The notes beneath the pieces were generated by a model, which had not been told where the DNA came from, made no database searches, and was given only the letters and a program-made list of their open reading frames with translations. Source: Bacteroidales bacterium (GTDB lineage: Bacteria > Bacteroidota > Bacteroidia > Bacteroidales > UBA3663). Taken from it: DNA of 41,091 nucleotides. Each line of letters begins with the position of its first letter. Position 1 is the stretch's first letter. The stretch is from assembly GCA_017449065.1 (NCBI GenBank), contig JAFSKF010000047.1, forward strand, positions 1 through 41,091, read 5' to 3'. Positions 8,045-16,820 of this stretch are shown piece by piece. The translations under genes were made by a program, and so were the position numbers.

Positions 8045-8776
8045 TCAAAGCACAGGAACAGGAAGCAGGCTTGAGAGTAATTCTCGGGCCTGCTTGATTT
8101 TTTCAGGCTCCAGATCAGGAATATCCTCCAAGGGATAAGGGATTCCCAACTCTTTGTATTTATAACGGCCTAAGGTGTGGTATGGCAGGAGTTCGACGCG
8201 CTCGACAATCGGGAGATAAGGCTGGAGATAGTCGGCCAAAGCGCGCAAATGGGCTTCATCGGCAGTTCGTCCGGGAACCACCACATGCCGAATCCAGACG
8301 GGCTTCTGTCGTTCCAGAAGCAAATTCATCCACCGATGGTTGTTCGTGCGGGGCAGACCGGTATAAGCGGGGTGCAGCGCGTCGTCGGTGGTTTTGATGT
8401 CGAGCAACACGAGATCGGTATAATCGAGCACCGATACTGCCTGTGGCGTAAAGATGGCGCCACTGGTATCGAGTGCCGTATGGAAACCCGCCTCGTGGCA
8501 CAATCGGAAATATTCGCGCACAAAAGAAGCCTGCAAGAGAGGTTCACCGCCACTGACGGTGACTCCTCCCTTGCGGATAAAGTTCTTATAGCGGATGGCT
8601 TCGCGGCAGAGTTCCTCGGGTGTCCACTCGAACTGCACCGGAGCCAACGGGTTCCACGTGTCCGGATTGTGGCAGAACTGGCACCGCATGGGGCAGCCTT
8701 GCAAAAACGCCACAAAACGGATGCCTGGACCATCGACGGCTCCGAAGCTCTCGATAGAATGGATTCTGCCAATCAT
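8045..8776 (-). CDS. pflA: Pyruvate formate-lyase activating enzyme (radical SAM)
   Basis: This 243-residue enzyme has the radical SAM cluster motif GCPMRCQFCHNPDTW, with cysteines at 28, 32 and 35 binding the 4Fe-4S cluster. The SAM-binding GGEP follows as VTVSGGEPLLQ. It opens with GRIHSIESFGAVDGPGIRFV, typical of PflA. It abstracts hydrogen from a glycine of PflB to form the glycyl radical needed for pyruvate cleavage under anaerobic conditions. The length is usual for PflA. It starts 6 nt after pflB ends, so the two form one operon. Confidence 0.95.
   Translation of the reverse strand: MIGRIHSIESFGAVDGPGIRFVAFLQGCPMRCQFCHNPDTWNPLAPVQFEWTPEELCREAIRYKNFIRKGGVTVSGGEPLLQASFVREYFRLCHEAGFHTALDTSGAIFTPQAVSVLDYTDLVLLDIKTTDDALHPAYTGLPRTNNHRWMNLLLERQKPVWIRHVVVPGRTADEAHLRALADYLQPYLPIVERVELLPYHTLGRYKYKELGIPYPLEDIPDLEPEKIKQARELLSSLLPVPVL
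8063..8104 (+). terminator. Terminator of the esterase-MFS-MgtC operon inside the pflA 3' end
   Basis: The stem AAGCAGGC (8063-8070) pairs with GCCTGCTT (8088-8095), reinforced by GAGA/TTCTC, and is followed by GATTTTTTC. It lies within the last codons of the convergent pflA gene, so the same bases serve as coding sequence and terminator. Confidence 0.65.
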
Positions 8777-8782
8777 TGCCGC

Positions 8783-11017
8783 TTACAGACTATGATTGAT
8801 GGTACGGCTCAGCACATCGAGCTGCTGTTCACGGGTCAGCTTCACAAAGTTCACCGCATAGCCGGAAACACGGATGGTGAGTTGCGGATATTTCTCAGGA
8901 TGTTCCATCGCATCGACCAAGAGATCGCGGTCGAAGACATTCACATTCAGGTGATGTCCGCCATCCGGCACGAAGTAGCCGTCCATGAGTGACACCAGAT
9001 TGGAGACTTGCGTTTCGCTGTTTTTGCCAAGAGTGGCAGGCGAAATGGCGAAGGTATAGGAAATACCATCGTGACTGTGCTGGAACGGCAGCTTGGCTAC
9101 AGAACTCAACGCAGCCACCGCACCACGTGTGTCGCGTCCGTTCATCGGATTGGCACCCGGTGCGAAAGGAACGCCTGCGGGACGTCCGTCGGGCGTTGCA
9201 CCGGTATATTTTCCATACACCACATTCGAGGTAATGGTAAGCAGACTCTGCGTCGGGATGCTGTGACGATAGGTGCCGTGCTGGCGCATGAACTCCATGA
9301 ACTTCTCGGTCACCATGCAAGCGAGGTTATCGGTCAAGTCATCATTGTTGCCGTAAGGCACATATCCGGTGTTCTCGAAACCGACAGCCAGACCGCGCTC
9401 GTCGCGAATCACCTTCACCTTACCGAACTTGATGGCAGCCAACGAATCGGTTACGATACTCAAACCGGCAATGCCTGTAGCGCGGGTGCGCTCCACGTCG
9501 CCGTCGTGCAACGACATCTGGAAAGCCTCGTAATCGTACTTGTCGTGCATATAGTGAATAATGTGCAGGGCATTGACGTAGGTCTTGGCCAGCCAGCGCA
9601 TCATCCGCTCGAACTTATCCATCACCTCCTCATACTCCAAGTATTCGCCTTCGATGGGGGCAAAAGCCGGAGCCACCTGTTCGCCGCTGCGCTCGTCCCT
9701 GCCGCCATTGATGGCATAAAGCAGACACTTGGCCAAATTGGCACGGGCACCGAAGAACTGCATCTGCTTGCCGATCTTCATGGGCGAAACACAGCAGGCA
9801 ATGCCGTAATCGTCACCGTAATCCGGACGCATCAGGTCGTCGTTCTCATACTGGATGGCCGATGTCTTGATGCTGATCTTGGCGCAATAGTTCTTCCAGG
9901 CCTCCGGCAGACGCTCGCTCCAGAGCACCGTCAGGTTCGGTTCGGGTGCAGGACCCAGATTCTCCAGTGTGTGCAGCATACGGAAACAGGTCTTCGTGAC
10001 AAGGGTGCGTCCGTCGATACCCATTCCGCCCTCCGATGCCGTCACCCAAATCGGATCGCCGGAGAAGAGATCGTTATATTCCGGAGTACGCAGGAAGCGG
10101 ACAATACGCAGTTTGATAATCATCTGGTCGATAAGTTCCTGTGCCTCGCTTTCGGTCAGCGTCCCGTTCTTGAGGTCATTCTCGATGAAGATATCGAGGA
10201 AGGTCGAAATACGTCCAATCGACATCGCTGCGCCATCCTGATCCTTGACGGCTCCTAAGTAACCGAAATAGACGAACTGAACAGCCTCACGTGCATTCTG
10301 TGCCGGCTTGGTCACATCGAAGCCATAGTTGGCACACATCTGCACAAACTGCTTGAGGGCAGTTATCTGCTCGCTGATCTCTTCTCGCTGCTGGATGATT
10401 TCGTCGGTCAGTTCCTGCACATCCAGACGATCCATGAAGCGCTTCTTCTCCTCGATGAGGTTATCCACGCCATACAGGGCAATACGACGATAATCGCCAA
10501 TGATACGTCCGCGTCCGTAGGCATCCGGCAGACCCGTGATGATATGGCTGTGACGGGCAGCACGGATCTCTTTGGTATAGGCAGAGAACACGCCTTCGTT
10601 GTGCGTCTTGCGATAGCGGGTGTAGATATCCTTGGTGGCAGGATCGAGCTTATAGCCGTAGGATTCCAAAGCCGTCTCGACCATGCGGATGCCGCCCTTG
10701 GGGAAAATGCCTCGCTTCAGGGGCTTATCGGTCTGCAAGCCTACAATCACTTCGTTCTCCTTGTCGATATAGCCGGCGCCGTAGGTGGTAAGGGTTTGCG
10801 GCAGACGCGTCTCGGCATCATATACGCCTTTTTCACGTTCCACCTTAAACATCTCGCTCAATTGGTTCCAAAGTTTCAGCGTGCGTTCCGTCGGTCCCAC
10901 CAGGAAACTTTCGTCGCCGGTGTAGGGCGTGTAATTATGCTGGATAAAGTCGCGGACATTGATTTCCCTTTTCCAGGTGCGACCTTCAAAATGTTCTAAT
11001 TGGTTTGTCAGTTTCAT
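8783..11017 (-). CDS. pflB: Formate C-acetyltransferase (pyruvate formate-lyase)
   Basis: This 744-residue glycyl-radical enzyme converts pyruvate and CoA to acetyl-CoA and formate in anaerobic mixed-acid metabolism. The adjacent active-site cysteines 408-409 lie in [10 protein letters not shown]. The radical-bearing glycine 719 lies in [12 protein letters not shown] near the C-terminus. The N-terminus ([19 protein letters not shown]) and [12 protein letters not shown] also match the family, and the length is close to typical bacterial PflB. It is transcribed leftward with pflA just downstream. No clear TAnnTTTG promoter was seen in 11018-11100. An OFA-type transporter nearby could handle the formate, but that link is only contextual. 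Confidence 0.97.
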   Translation of the reverse strand: MKLTNQLEHFEGRTWKREINVRDFIQHNYTPYTGDESFLVGPTERTLKLWNQLSEMFKVEREKGVYDAETRLPQTLTTYGAGYIDKENEVIVGLQTDKPLKRGIFPKGGIRMVETALESYGYKLDPATKDIYTRYRKTHNEGVFSAYTKEIRAARHSHIITGLPDAYGRGRIIGDYRRIALYGVDNLIEEKKRFMDRLDVQELTDEIIQQREEISEQITALKQFVQMCANYGFDVTKPAQNAREAVQFVYFGYLGAVKDQDGAAMSIGRISTFLDIFIENDLKNGTLTESEAQELIDQMIIKLRIVRFLRTPEYNDLFSGDPIWVTASEGGMGIDGRTLVTKTCFRMLHTLENLGPAPEPNLTVLWSERLPEAWKNYCAKISIKTSAIQYENDDLMRPDYGDDYGIACCVSPMKIGKQMQFFGARANLAKCLLYAINGGRDERSGEQVAPAFAPIEGEYLEYEEVMDKFERMMRWLAKTYVNALHIIHYMHDKYDYEAFQMSLHDGDVERTRATGIAGLSIVTDSLAAIKFGKVKVIRDERGLAVGFENTGYVPYGNNDDLTDNLACMVTEKFMEFMRQHGTYRHSIPTQSLLTITSNVVYGKYTGATPDGRPAGVPFAPGANPMNGRDTRGAVAALSSVAKLPFQHSHDGISYTFAISPATLGKNSETQVSNLVSLMDGYFVPDGGHHLNVNVFDRDLLVDAMEHPEKYPQLTIRVSGYAVNFVKLTREQQLDVLSRTINHSL

Positions 11018-11158
11018 AACGCAAATACTTTATAATTATTTCATTTTTGTGCTCGCGAAGTTACATCTTTTCTTTTGTATTTAAATAGTATAAATATGAA
11101 AAAAGATGGTAAAAAAGGGAAATTAAAGAAGATTTTTCCCAATTTTACCATGATTTTC

Positions 11159-11189
11159 TTTGAATTTACTATTTTATTTTCTAACTTTG
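11159..11189 (+). promoter_or_regulatory. Bacteroides-type promoter of the AraC-family gene
   Basis: A TTTG -33 box at 11159-11162 and TAACTTTG at 11182-11189 are separated by 19 nt. The leader to the ATG at 11284 is about 90 nt. Confidence 0.65.
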
Positions 11190-11283
11190 TGCCACAAAAT
11201 TCGGTTGTATCTACCGGTTGCACAGGACTTTCACGCTACAAAATGAAAGTTGAAGTGCGAATTTCAAGCCAATAAGCAGAACA

Positions 11284-12177
11284 ATGAGGAAAGAAGATCA
11301 TATTGTGGTGTACGACCTGTCGTCGAAGGCGAAGCAGCCCGGCGAGGAGCTTTTCCGCCTGCGTAAGATGCCGGAAGTCTTTCATGAGGAAGGGTTCCGT
11401 TCCGTGCATCTGCACACGCATTCATTTTACACAATCATCTGGTTTCAGAAAGGGGAAGGCAAGCACTACGTGGATTTCGACGAGTATGAGGTTCGAGAGA
11501 ACTCCATCTTCTTCATTTCTCCCGACCAGCTTCACACCTTCGACTCGAACCACGAGCAGCATGGCTACGTATTGGAATTCAGTCAGGAGTTCCTGCAGGA
11601 CGAACTGTCGAGCGAAAGTCTCTTCCTGAAATACGACGTATTCAATGCCTATGATACGCTCCCCTACCGCATCATCGGTCCGGAAGAGGCAAAGACACTC
11701 CAGGGCATTGTCGAAGAGATTGAGCGCGAAGAACTGCGGCACGGAAGTTTTGCTCACCACGATTATCTGACCATGCTGGTGCGACTCTTTCTGATTACCG
11801 TCCAACGTAGCCCCGTGCTGAACGAAAAACACCGGCAGCTGACGGTAACCTCTCCCCTGCACCGGCACTTTGTGCGTTTCCGCCAGCAGCTCGAAATGAA
11901 CTACCAGCAGATACACAACGTGGCTGTCTATGCCCGCATGATCGGCATTTCGACCAAAACCCTGACCTCTTGCTGTCTGGAGTGCTCCGGTCAGACACCC
12001 TTGCAGCTCATCAATGCCCGCCTCACGCTCGAAGCCAAACGCCTCCTCCGATTCACACACCTCAGCAGCAAGGAAGTGGCTTACCACCTGGGGTTCGAAG
12101 ACCCCAGCTACTTCGTTAAAGTCTTCAAGAACAAAACCGGTCAGCTGCCGCTTGAGTTCCGGGAAAGCATGAAATAA
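11284..12177 (+). CDS. AraC-family transcriptional regulator with N-terminal cupin
   Basis: This 297-residue protein has an N-terminal cupin-like sensor region (HLHTHSFYTIIWFQKGEGKH; FFISPDQLHTF) and a C-terminal double helix-turn-helix of about 100 residues. The DNA-binding part shows ARMIGISTKTLTSCC and the AraC signature around KEVAYHLGFEDPSYFVKVFKNKTGQLPLEFR, the last part being the most conserved. It should bind DNA as a dimer in response to a small molecule, often a sugar. It stands alone between pflB (divergent) and the PL9 pectate lyase gene (convergent). Regulation of either is possible but not shown. Confidence 0.9.
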   Translation: MRKEDHIVVYDLSSKAKQPGEELFRLRKMPEVFHEEGFRSVHLHTHSFYTIIWFQKGEGKHYVDFDEYEVRENSIFFISPDQLHTFDSNHEQHGYVLEFSQEFLQDELSSESLFLKYDVFNAYDTLPYRIIGPEEAKTLQGIVEEIEREELRHGSFAHHDYLTMLVRLFLITVQRSPVLNEKHRQLTVTSPLHRHFVRFRQQLEMNYQQIHNVAVYARMIGISTKTLTSCCLECSGQTPLQLINARLTLEAKRLLRFTHLSSKEVAYHLGFEDPSYFVKVFKNKTGQLPLEFRESMK

Positions 12178-12179
12178 AA

Positions 12180-12217
12180 AAAAGGATTCTTCTCTGAAAT
12201 CTGAGGAGAATCCTTTC
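12180..12217. terminator. Terminator between the AraC-family and PL9 genes
   Basis: AAAGGATTCTTCTC (12181-12194) pairs with GAGGAGAATCCTTT (12203-12216) apart from one G-U type position. A-runs before and T-rich sequence after the stem suit termination of both convergent genes. Confidence 0.8.
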
Positions 12218-12229
12218 TCGTTTTCTATT

Positions 12230-14629
12230 TTATCTTACTATGTACAGCTGACCCGGAAGCGGATGCTGAACACGACGGCCCCATAAGTCGAAATACTGTC
12301 GCGGACCCTGCGGCTGGCGAACCGAAGTAATTATGTCGGTCGTATTGCCGTTTTCAAGCGGTACGCGCATAAACATATCGTACAAGCGAACTTCACCCGA
12401 CGAATTAGCGTTCAAGAGACGGATGGTGAAAGGTCCCGAAAGCTGTTCCGGCAAACCTGCCTCACGCAACACATTCCACGAGGTATAAGTTCCTTTAGAA
12501 ATCTTTTCGGTGGTAACGCTTCCTGTGGTTCCATCGGCCAACTGCCACTCGATCTTGAAAGCGCGTCCTCCGGTGAAGTGCAGGTTCACCAGAAGCGATA
12601 GCACACCATTCGGGAAGGTCCACTGCACGCCGCCGCTATTGCGACCCATCACAATGGCTCCCTCTGTGCAGCCGCCTGGCACCGTTCCGCTCTCGGTCTT
12701 TGTCGGATCGATGGAAGTCGGATAAGAACTGCTCGAACCCTGCACCAGCGTCAGCACGCCCTGAAGGTCGGCAGGCAATGCCGAAATCTCATCCTGCAGA
12801 TGATACCAGTCGCCGGTCAGCACCTTCGACGGAATCAGTACCGTTATCGTGCAGAAATAGGAAACGGTCTTAGGTCCGCCCAAAGCATGAACGGTAAAGC
12901 TATAGCTGCCGGCTTCAGCGATGGCGCCGCTGATGGTCAGCTGGTTGTCCTCAATCTGTACGGTCAGTCCATCCGGCAGGCCTTCCACCTCGAAGCTGGT
13001 AGCCGATCCGCCATACTGGAAAATCATCGGTTCGATGGCTTCGCCCTGAATCAGTTCCTGAGCGGCATTGCCCGACAGACAGGTCAGCGTAGCCTTCACT
13101 ATCGGGGTAACGTCGCCTGTAGCCGGCACGCCGACGGTTTCATAGGCACCGAAATCGGGAGCGTCGTCATTATAGTCGATGGTAAAGATATCTGCTTCGT
13201 CGAGTGTCAGTCCGGCGGCAGAAGCCTCTGCGGCAGTCATAAAACGGGTGGGCGAGAAATTGACAATGGGTTCACCCTTGTCGATCATCACACTTCCCTC
13301 CTTGAGTTTGGCAAAGTTATTGTCGGGCAGAGAGCCGTCCGCCTGACGGGGTGCCATAAAATCGGCAACGCTGAGCGAAAGGAACTCGGAACTGTAATCG
13401 GAGACAAATACCTTCTGTCCGGCATCGTTCTTCTGTCCGTCCTTATACGGATTGCAGCCATCGAGGGTGGTCCAGCTGTTGAAGTTCGTGTTTGGCACCA
13501 CGCTGCCTTCCTTGTCGGCCGACAGGAATTCATGGTTCAGGGTGCGCGGTTTGAAGCCGATGCAATTACGGATATACATATCGCCGTAAATGAAGATGGT
13601 CGGGAAACGGTAGTTATAGTCGTTGCCCCAAGCCGTACAGTTCAAGATGTACATACCCTCGTATGCGTTGTTCTGGTCGAAGCCTTTCTTCAGGTTGTCG
13701 AACGAAACGCAGTTGCGCACCACGTGAGCACCTGTCGATTGTGCAAAAGCGGCACCTCCTGCAGTTCCGCCACCGCCCAACTTGAATCCGTTGCCGTTAC
13801 CGATAGCCTCTTCCGTACCGGGAATGTAGCCGGCATGATAAGCCCAGCAATAATCAATCAACACCGGATGATAGACCATGTAGAGATCCCAGTTATCGTC
13901 GGAATTATTCCAGGCACGGCAACCATAGAACTCAGTGCCCGGACCGGGGAACAGCTTGCAGGTAAAACCGTCGGCATCGCCGCCGTCATCCTTACCGTTG
14001 TAGGTTCGAGCATCGTAATTATTGTAGGCATCGCAGTTAAGCACCAGGTTACCCCGGCAGTAGCGGTAGTCAGGATTGAACTGGGGTTCGCCGGCAGGAA
14101 GTTCCTTGGTTTCCTCGATGGAGAAATCCTTATACATACCAATCTGCAGACCCGTATCGTTGTTGTCGCGGAAAATGCAATTCTCGATGATGTTATACGA
14201 GCCTTCCACCTTCATACCGTTGTCTTCTGCATTGCACAACGTAAGACCTTTGAAATGCCAGTAATTGGCAAGATGGTTCACATAGATGCACCGTCCCATT
14301 TTGAAATCGTTCTGATTGGTGTGGTGCATGGCAGAACCATCGATGACCACTTCGCCTTCTTCGCCTGGAACCGACCACATATAACAGCGTTTTTCTGCCG
14401 AAGTCTTCTTCTCCGGAATCTTGATACGCTCGGAAATCGTGTAGGTGCCGGCGTGCACCCAGATGGTGTCACCGGGTTCGATCAGTTCTACGGCTTTGTG
14501 AATGGTCAACAGCGGGGCATCGGCAGTACCGGCATTGGCATCCGAACCGGTGGTTGACACATGAATTGAGGCTTGTGCCGGTGCAAGAGAGAACAGCCCG
14601 ACAAGTGAAACGCAAAAAAGTAGTCGCAT
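12230..14629 (-). CDS. Secreted family PL9 pectate lyase-like beta-helix protein
   Basis: This 799-residue protein has a signal peptide (ending APAQA) and a right-handed beta-helix over about residues 22-480. Motifs match polysaccharide lyase family 9: GGDADGF (Asp218, Asp220), NNSDDNWDLY (Asp244, Asp245, Asp248) and GNGFKLGG (Lys283). Their spacing matches the calcium-binding aspartates 209/233/234/237 and catalytic Lys273 known for Dickeya Pel9A, so it probably cleaves polygalacturonate by beta-elimination. Residues about 510-600 form an Ig-like module, followed by a beta-rich region of unknown role. The tail (QYFDLWGRRV...GQLYIVR) resembles Bacteroidetes sorting-type tails. It is a monocistronic gene, not inside a SusCD locus. 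Confidence 0.85.
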   Translation of the reverse strand: MRLLFCVSLVGLFSLAPAQASIHVSTTGSDANAGTADAPLLTIHKAVELIEPGDTIWVHAGTYTISERIKIPEKKTSAEKRCYMWSVPGEEGEVVIDGSAMHHTNQNDFKMGRCIYVNHLANYWHFKGLTLCNAEDNGMKVEGSYNIIENCIFRDNNDTGLQIGMYKDFSIEETKELPAGEPQFNPDYRYCRGNLVLNCDAYNNYDARTYNGKDDGGDADGFTCKLFPGPGTEFYGCRAWNNSDDNWDLYMVYHPVLIDYCWAYHAGYIPGTEEAIGNGNGFKLGGGGTAGGAAFAQSTGAHVVRNCVSFDNLKKGFDQNNAYEGMYILNCTAWGNDYNYRFPTIFIYGDMYIRNCIGFKPRTLNHEFLSADKEGSVVPNTNFNSWTTLDGCNPYKDGQKNDAGQKVFVSDYSSEFLSLSVADFMAPRQADGSLPDNNFAKLKEGSVMIDKGEPIVNFSPTRFMTAAEASAAGLTLDEADIFTIDYNDDAPDFGAYETVGVPATGDVTPIVKATLTCLSGNAAQELIQGEAIEPMIFQYGGSATSFEVEGLPDGLTVQIEDNQLTISGAIAEAGSYSFTVHALGGPKTVSYFCTITVLIPSKVLTGDWYHLQDEISALPADLQGVLTLVQGSSSSYPTSIDPTKTESGTVPGGCTEGAIVMGRNSGGVQWTFPNGVLSLLVNLHFTGGRAFKIEWQLADGTTGSVTTEKISKGTYTSWNVLREAGLPEQLSGPFTIRLLNANSSGEVRLYDMFMRVPLENGNTTDIITSVRQPQGPRQYFDLWGRRVQHPLPGQLYIVR

Positions 14630-14696
14630 AACAGATTGGTTAGTTTGTTAGTATATTTAAATATGTGTATGCATCATAAGTGTCGGTATAAGAAGA

Positions 14697-14747
14697 GCAC
14701 GGAAACCACACAACCTGCCATCTTGCAGACTGATGTGTTTTCCGTGC
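14697..14747 (-). terminator. Hairpin terminator downstream of the rubrerythrin gene
   Basis: GCACGGAAA-CCACA (from 14697) pairs with TGTG-TTTTCCGTGC (to 14747) around a loop of about 20 nt. On the minus strand the stem is followed by TCTTCTTA, a weak U-tract. It lies in the 14630-14765 gap between the rubrerythrin stop and the PL9 start. Confidence 0.5.
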
Positions 14748-14765
14748 AGACTTTATGGGTAACGG

Positions 14766-15332
14766 TTACTTACCGAAGAAGCGGTTGTAAAGGCCTTCGA
14801 AGCCCTTGCCGTGACGAGCCTCGTCCTTTGCCATTTCATGAACGGTATCGTGAATGGCATCGAGGTTGAGCTGCTTGGCCTTCTTGGCAATTTCCAACTT
14901 GCCTGCGCAGGCACCCTCTTCGGCTTCCATACGCTTCTTGAGGTTGGTCTTGGTGTCCCAAACCACTTCGCCCAGCAACTCAGCGAATCTTGAAGCATGA
15001 TCAGCCTCTTCGAAAGCATAGCGGCGGAATGCCTCCGATACTTCCGGATAGCCTTCACGATCAGCCTGACGGGCCATAGCGAGATACATGCCTACTTCGC
15101 AGCATTCGCCGTTAAAGTGATCGTGCAAGCCCTGACGGATGAAATCGCCGTCCGGTCCGGCTGGAATATCCTTGGCCACTCCGAGCTCATGCTCGCATGC
15201 AGGCTGAATGCTGTTTCCTTCCACTTTTTCCTTAAATTTTGAAGCCGGCACTTTGCATTGTGGGCAACGCTCCGGGGGTGTCGGTCCTTCATGTACATAT
15301 CCGCACACGGTGCAAATCCATTTCTTGTTCAT
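14766..15332 (-). CDS. Rubredoxin-rubrerythrin fusion (NADH peroxidase-type)
   Basis: This 188-residue protein has an N-terminal rubredoxin-like iron site with cysteines 7, 10, 23 and 26 (WICTVCGY and ERCPQC). A four-helix ferritin-like domain follows, carrying di-iron motifs including [10 protein letters not shown] and DEARHGKGF. The rubredoxin-first order is that of reverse rubrerythrins, which reduce hydrogen peroxide in anaerobes. It acts in the cytoplasm in oxidative-stress defence, protecting oxygen-sensitive enzymes such as pyruvate formate-lyase. A strong promoter lies at 15423-15454, giving a leader of about 80 nt. It is probably monocistronic. Confidence 0.95.
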   Translation of the reverse strand: MNKKWICTVCGYVHEGPTPPERCPQCKVPASKFKEKVEGNSIQPACEHELGVAKDIPAGPDGDFIRQGLHDHFNGECCEVGMYLAMARQADREGYPEVSEAFRRYAFEEADHASRFAELLGEVVWDTKTNLKKRMEAEEGACAGKLEIAKKAKQLNLDAIHDTVHEMAKDEARHGKGFEGLYNRFFGK

Positions 15333-15422
15333 AGCATAATAAAAATTAAAAGGTTGGTACTAATTTTATAAATTCTCATTGGTTGTTTTTCAGTACATTT
15401 GGATTTCGTACTTCCAACGCGG

Positions 15423-15454
15423 CAAAGATAAGAGGCTTTTATCAATTCTCCAAA
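15423..15454 (-). promoter_or_regulatory. Bacteroides-type promoter of the rubrerythrin gene
   Basis: On the minus strand TATCTTTG (15430-15423) follows TTTG (15454-15451) with exactly 20 nt between. Confidence 0.75.
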
Positions 15455-15527
15455 TTTTTGACTGAAAAAATGATAATTATTACCCGTTTTTATGCCAAAA
15501 GGCATGTTTAGGACGCTTACGGAAGAA

Positions 15528-15580
15528 ATTACAAAGTTAATTACAAATTACAAATTACAAATTACGAATTACTAATTACT
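15528..15580. repeat. 7-bp tandem repeat (ATTACAA), about six units
   Basis: Units of ATTACAA run from 15540 with drift to ATTACGA and ATTACTA, plus one detached copy at 15528-15534. It sits in the 517-bp gene-free stretch 15333-15849. That stretch also holds the rubrerythrin promoter, TTTCGC-rich sequence at 15615-15680 and a 22-bp repeat. No coding sequence was seen there. Confidence 0.85.
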
Positions 15581-15690
15581 GCCTTCCGTCTAATTGGACT
15601 TAAACTCATTTTCGCGCCCTTTCGCTCTTTCGCATTTCTTTCGCAATTCTTTTATTTTCAAACTCGCGTTTTTTTCGCGAAAAAATCCTT

Positions 15691-15734
15691 ATGCCTATAG
15701 AAAATTTGCGCGATGCCTATAAAAAAAGTGCGCG
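15691..15734. repeat. 22-bp direct repeat, two units
   Basis: ATGCCTATA...GCGCG occurs at 15691-15712 and again directly adjacent at 15713-15734, differing in a few central bases. Some echo (ATAGTTATGCCGCAAA) follows. Its role is unknown. Confidence 0.75.
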
Positions 15735-15813
15735 ATAGTTATGCCGCAAATTTTCCTCTTTAATGCCGGTCTCTTTGCCTGACGCCTCACATTTTTGGCA
15801 ATAAAATTGCACA

Positions 15814-15843
15814 AAAAAGGGCGATGCACTCTCATGCATCGCC
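15814..15843 (-). terminator. Terminator of the argE-like/methyltransferase/DUF2795 operon
   Basis: The perfect 9-bp stem GGCGATGCA (15820-15828) / TGCATCGCC (15835-15843) is followed on the minus strand by a T-run (15819-15814). It lies 6 nt past the DUF2795 stop. Confidence 0.85.
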
Positions 15844-15849
15844 TTTTTA

Positions 15850-16071
15850 TCAATATTCTTCCTCGTTGAAGAAGAAATCTTCTTTACTGGGGTAGTCGGG
15901 CCAAAGGTCTTCGATAGAATCATAAACCTCACCTTCATCTTCCATTTCCTGAAGGTTTTCGATCACCTCCAGAGGAGCCCCACTACGATTGGCGTAGTCG
16001 AGCAGTTCTTCACGAGTTGCAGGCCAAGGAGCATCTTCGAGCTTGGTGGCCAATTCAAGGGTCCAATACAT
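15850..16071 (-). CDS. DUF2795 family small acidic protein
   Basis: This 73-residue acidic protein begins MYWTLELATKLEDAPWPATR and continues with ELLDYANRSGAPLEVIENL and an acidic tail (DLWPDYPSKEDFFFNEEEY). It matches the Bacteroidetes form of DUF2795, a small family of unknown function. There is no signal peptide. It follows the methyltransferase-like gene by 63 nt and is followed by a strong terminator, so it is probably the last gene of that operon. Confidence 0.85.
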   Translation of the reverse strand: MYWTLELATKLEDAPWPATREELLDYANRSGAPLEVIENLQEMEDEGEVYDSIEDLWPDYPSKEDFFFNEEEY

Positions 16072-16134
16072 ATTTTATATAATAGTTAAAATGATTGATG
16101 CTAAAATGTCAAATCTGTCTAATCGCTGGTTCCA

Positions 16135-16818
16135 TCAGAACGAAACCACGTAATGCTGCTTAAAGAAGTTCGGACGGCGGATGGCAAGCCCATAATAGAA
16201 CAGGTCCATCGTCACCTCCACCTGATCGCACTCACAAACGGCATCCCAGAACTGCTCCAGCTGATGTGCGGGAGAAATTCCCCTCACGAAAAACAGACTT
16301 TGTTCATGCGAGTGTGCCATCATCCATGCCAAGAGATTCTCGGCATCCATGCCTGCAGGAGCACCATTGACAACAATCATGTCGGCGACAAAATTTTCAG
16401 ACAGCCGGTCGAGGCTTTCCACAAATTCGGTACGGTTCAGACTACCGTGAAAAAGCATCAGGTGCGACTTCGTGGCAGCCTGTTGCTGTGCGGATGCCAG
16501 CGTTGTCACCTTCGAACGACTGTCAACCAACAGCAGCGGCAAGATGGAATAACCTCCGTCGCACCCGATTTCGAGCACTGTCCGCACACGGAAACGGTTC
16601 GCCAGACGGAACAACAATTGCGCCACCTTGAGCGGCAGCACCCCTCCGTTCGGATAAATGCGCCGCATGCGCTGGTAGGCATAATACGGTGTTTTTTCCT
16701 CAATCACTTCGGTAATGATACTGAATGCAAAAGGAGAATGCACTCCGTAGCCTTTCCGATGCTTGATCTTTCGGACGCTTTTCTGAATGTAGTCTTTCAG
16801 TTTCTTCTTGGTACTCAT
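16135..16818 (-). CDS. Class I SAM-dependent methyltransferase-like protein
   Basis: This 227-residue protein contains the glycine-rich SAM-binding strand VRTVLEIGCDGGYSILPLL after an N-terminal segment with the Bacteroidetes-typical YGVHSPFAF motif. A later DMIVVNGAP fits the fourth-strand region of class I methyltransferases. It resembles O-methyltransferase-like proteins often found next to metabolic genes in Bacteroidetes; the substrate is unknown. The start is 2 nt after the stop of the M20 deacylase gene, so the two are co-transcribed. Confidence 0.7.
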   Translation of the reverse strand: MSTKKKLKDYIQKSVRKIKHRKGYGVHSPFAFSIITEVIEEKTPYYAYQRMRRIYPNGGVLPLKVAQLLFRLANRFRVRTVLEIGCDGGYSILPLLLVDSRSKVTTLASAQQQAATKSHLMLFHGSLNRTEFVESLDRLSENFVADMIVVNGAPAGMDAENLLAWMMAHSHEQSLFFVRGISPAHQLEQFWDAVCECDQVEVTMDLFYYGLAIRRPNFFKQHYVVSF

Positions 16819-16820
16819 GG

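Noticed and set aside
9008..10258. Plus-strand open frame (416 codons) opposite pflB
   Set aside because: It is antisense to a textbook pflB with all catalytic residues.
11075..11275. 66-codon plus-strand open frame upstream of the AraC-family gene
   Set aside because: It covers the AraC promoter and a low-complexity AT-rich region, with no ribosome-binding or homology support.
12800..14557. Long plus-strand open frame opposite the PL9 gene
   Set aside because: It is a shadow of the pectate lyase coding strand with no signal, motif or promoter of its own.
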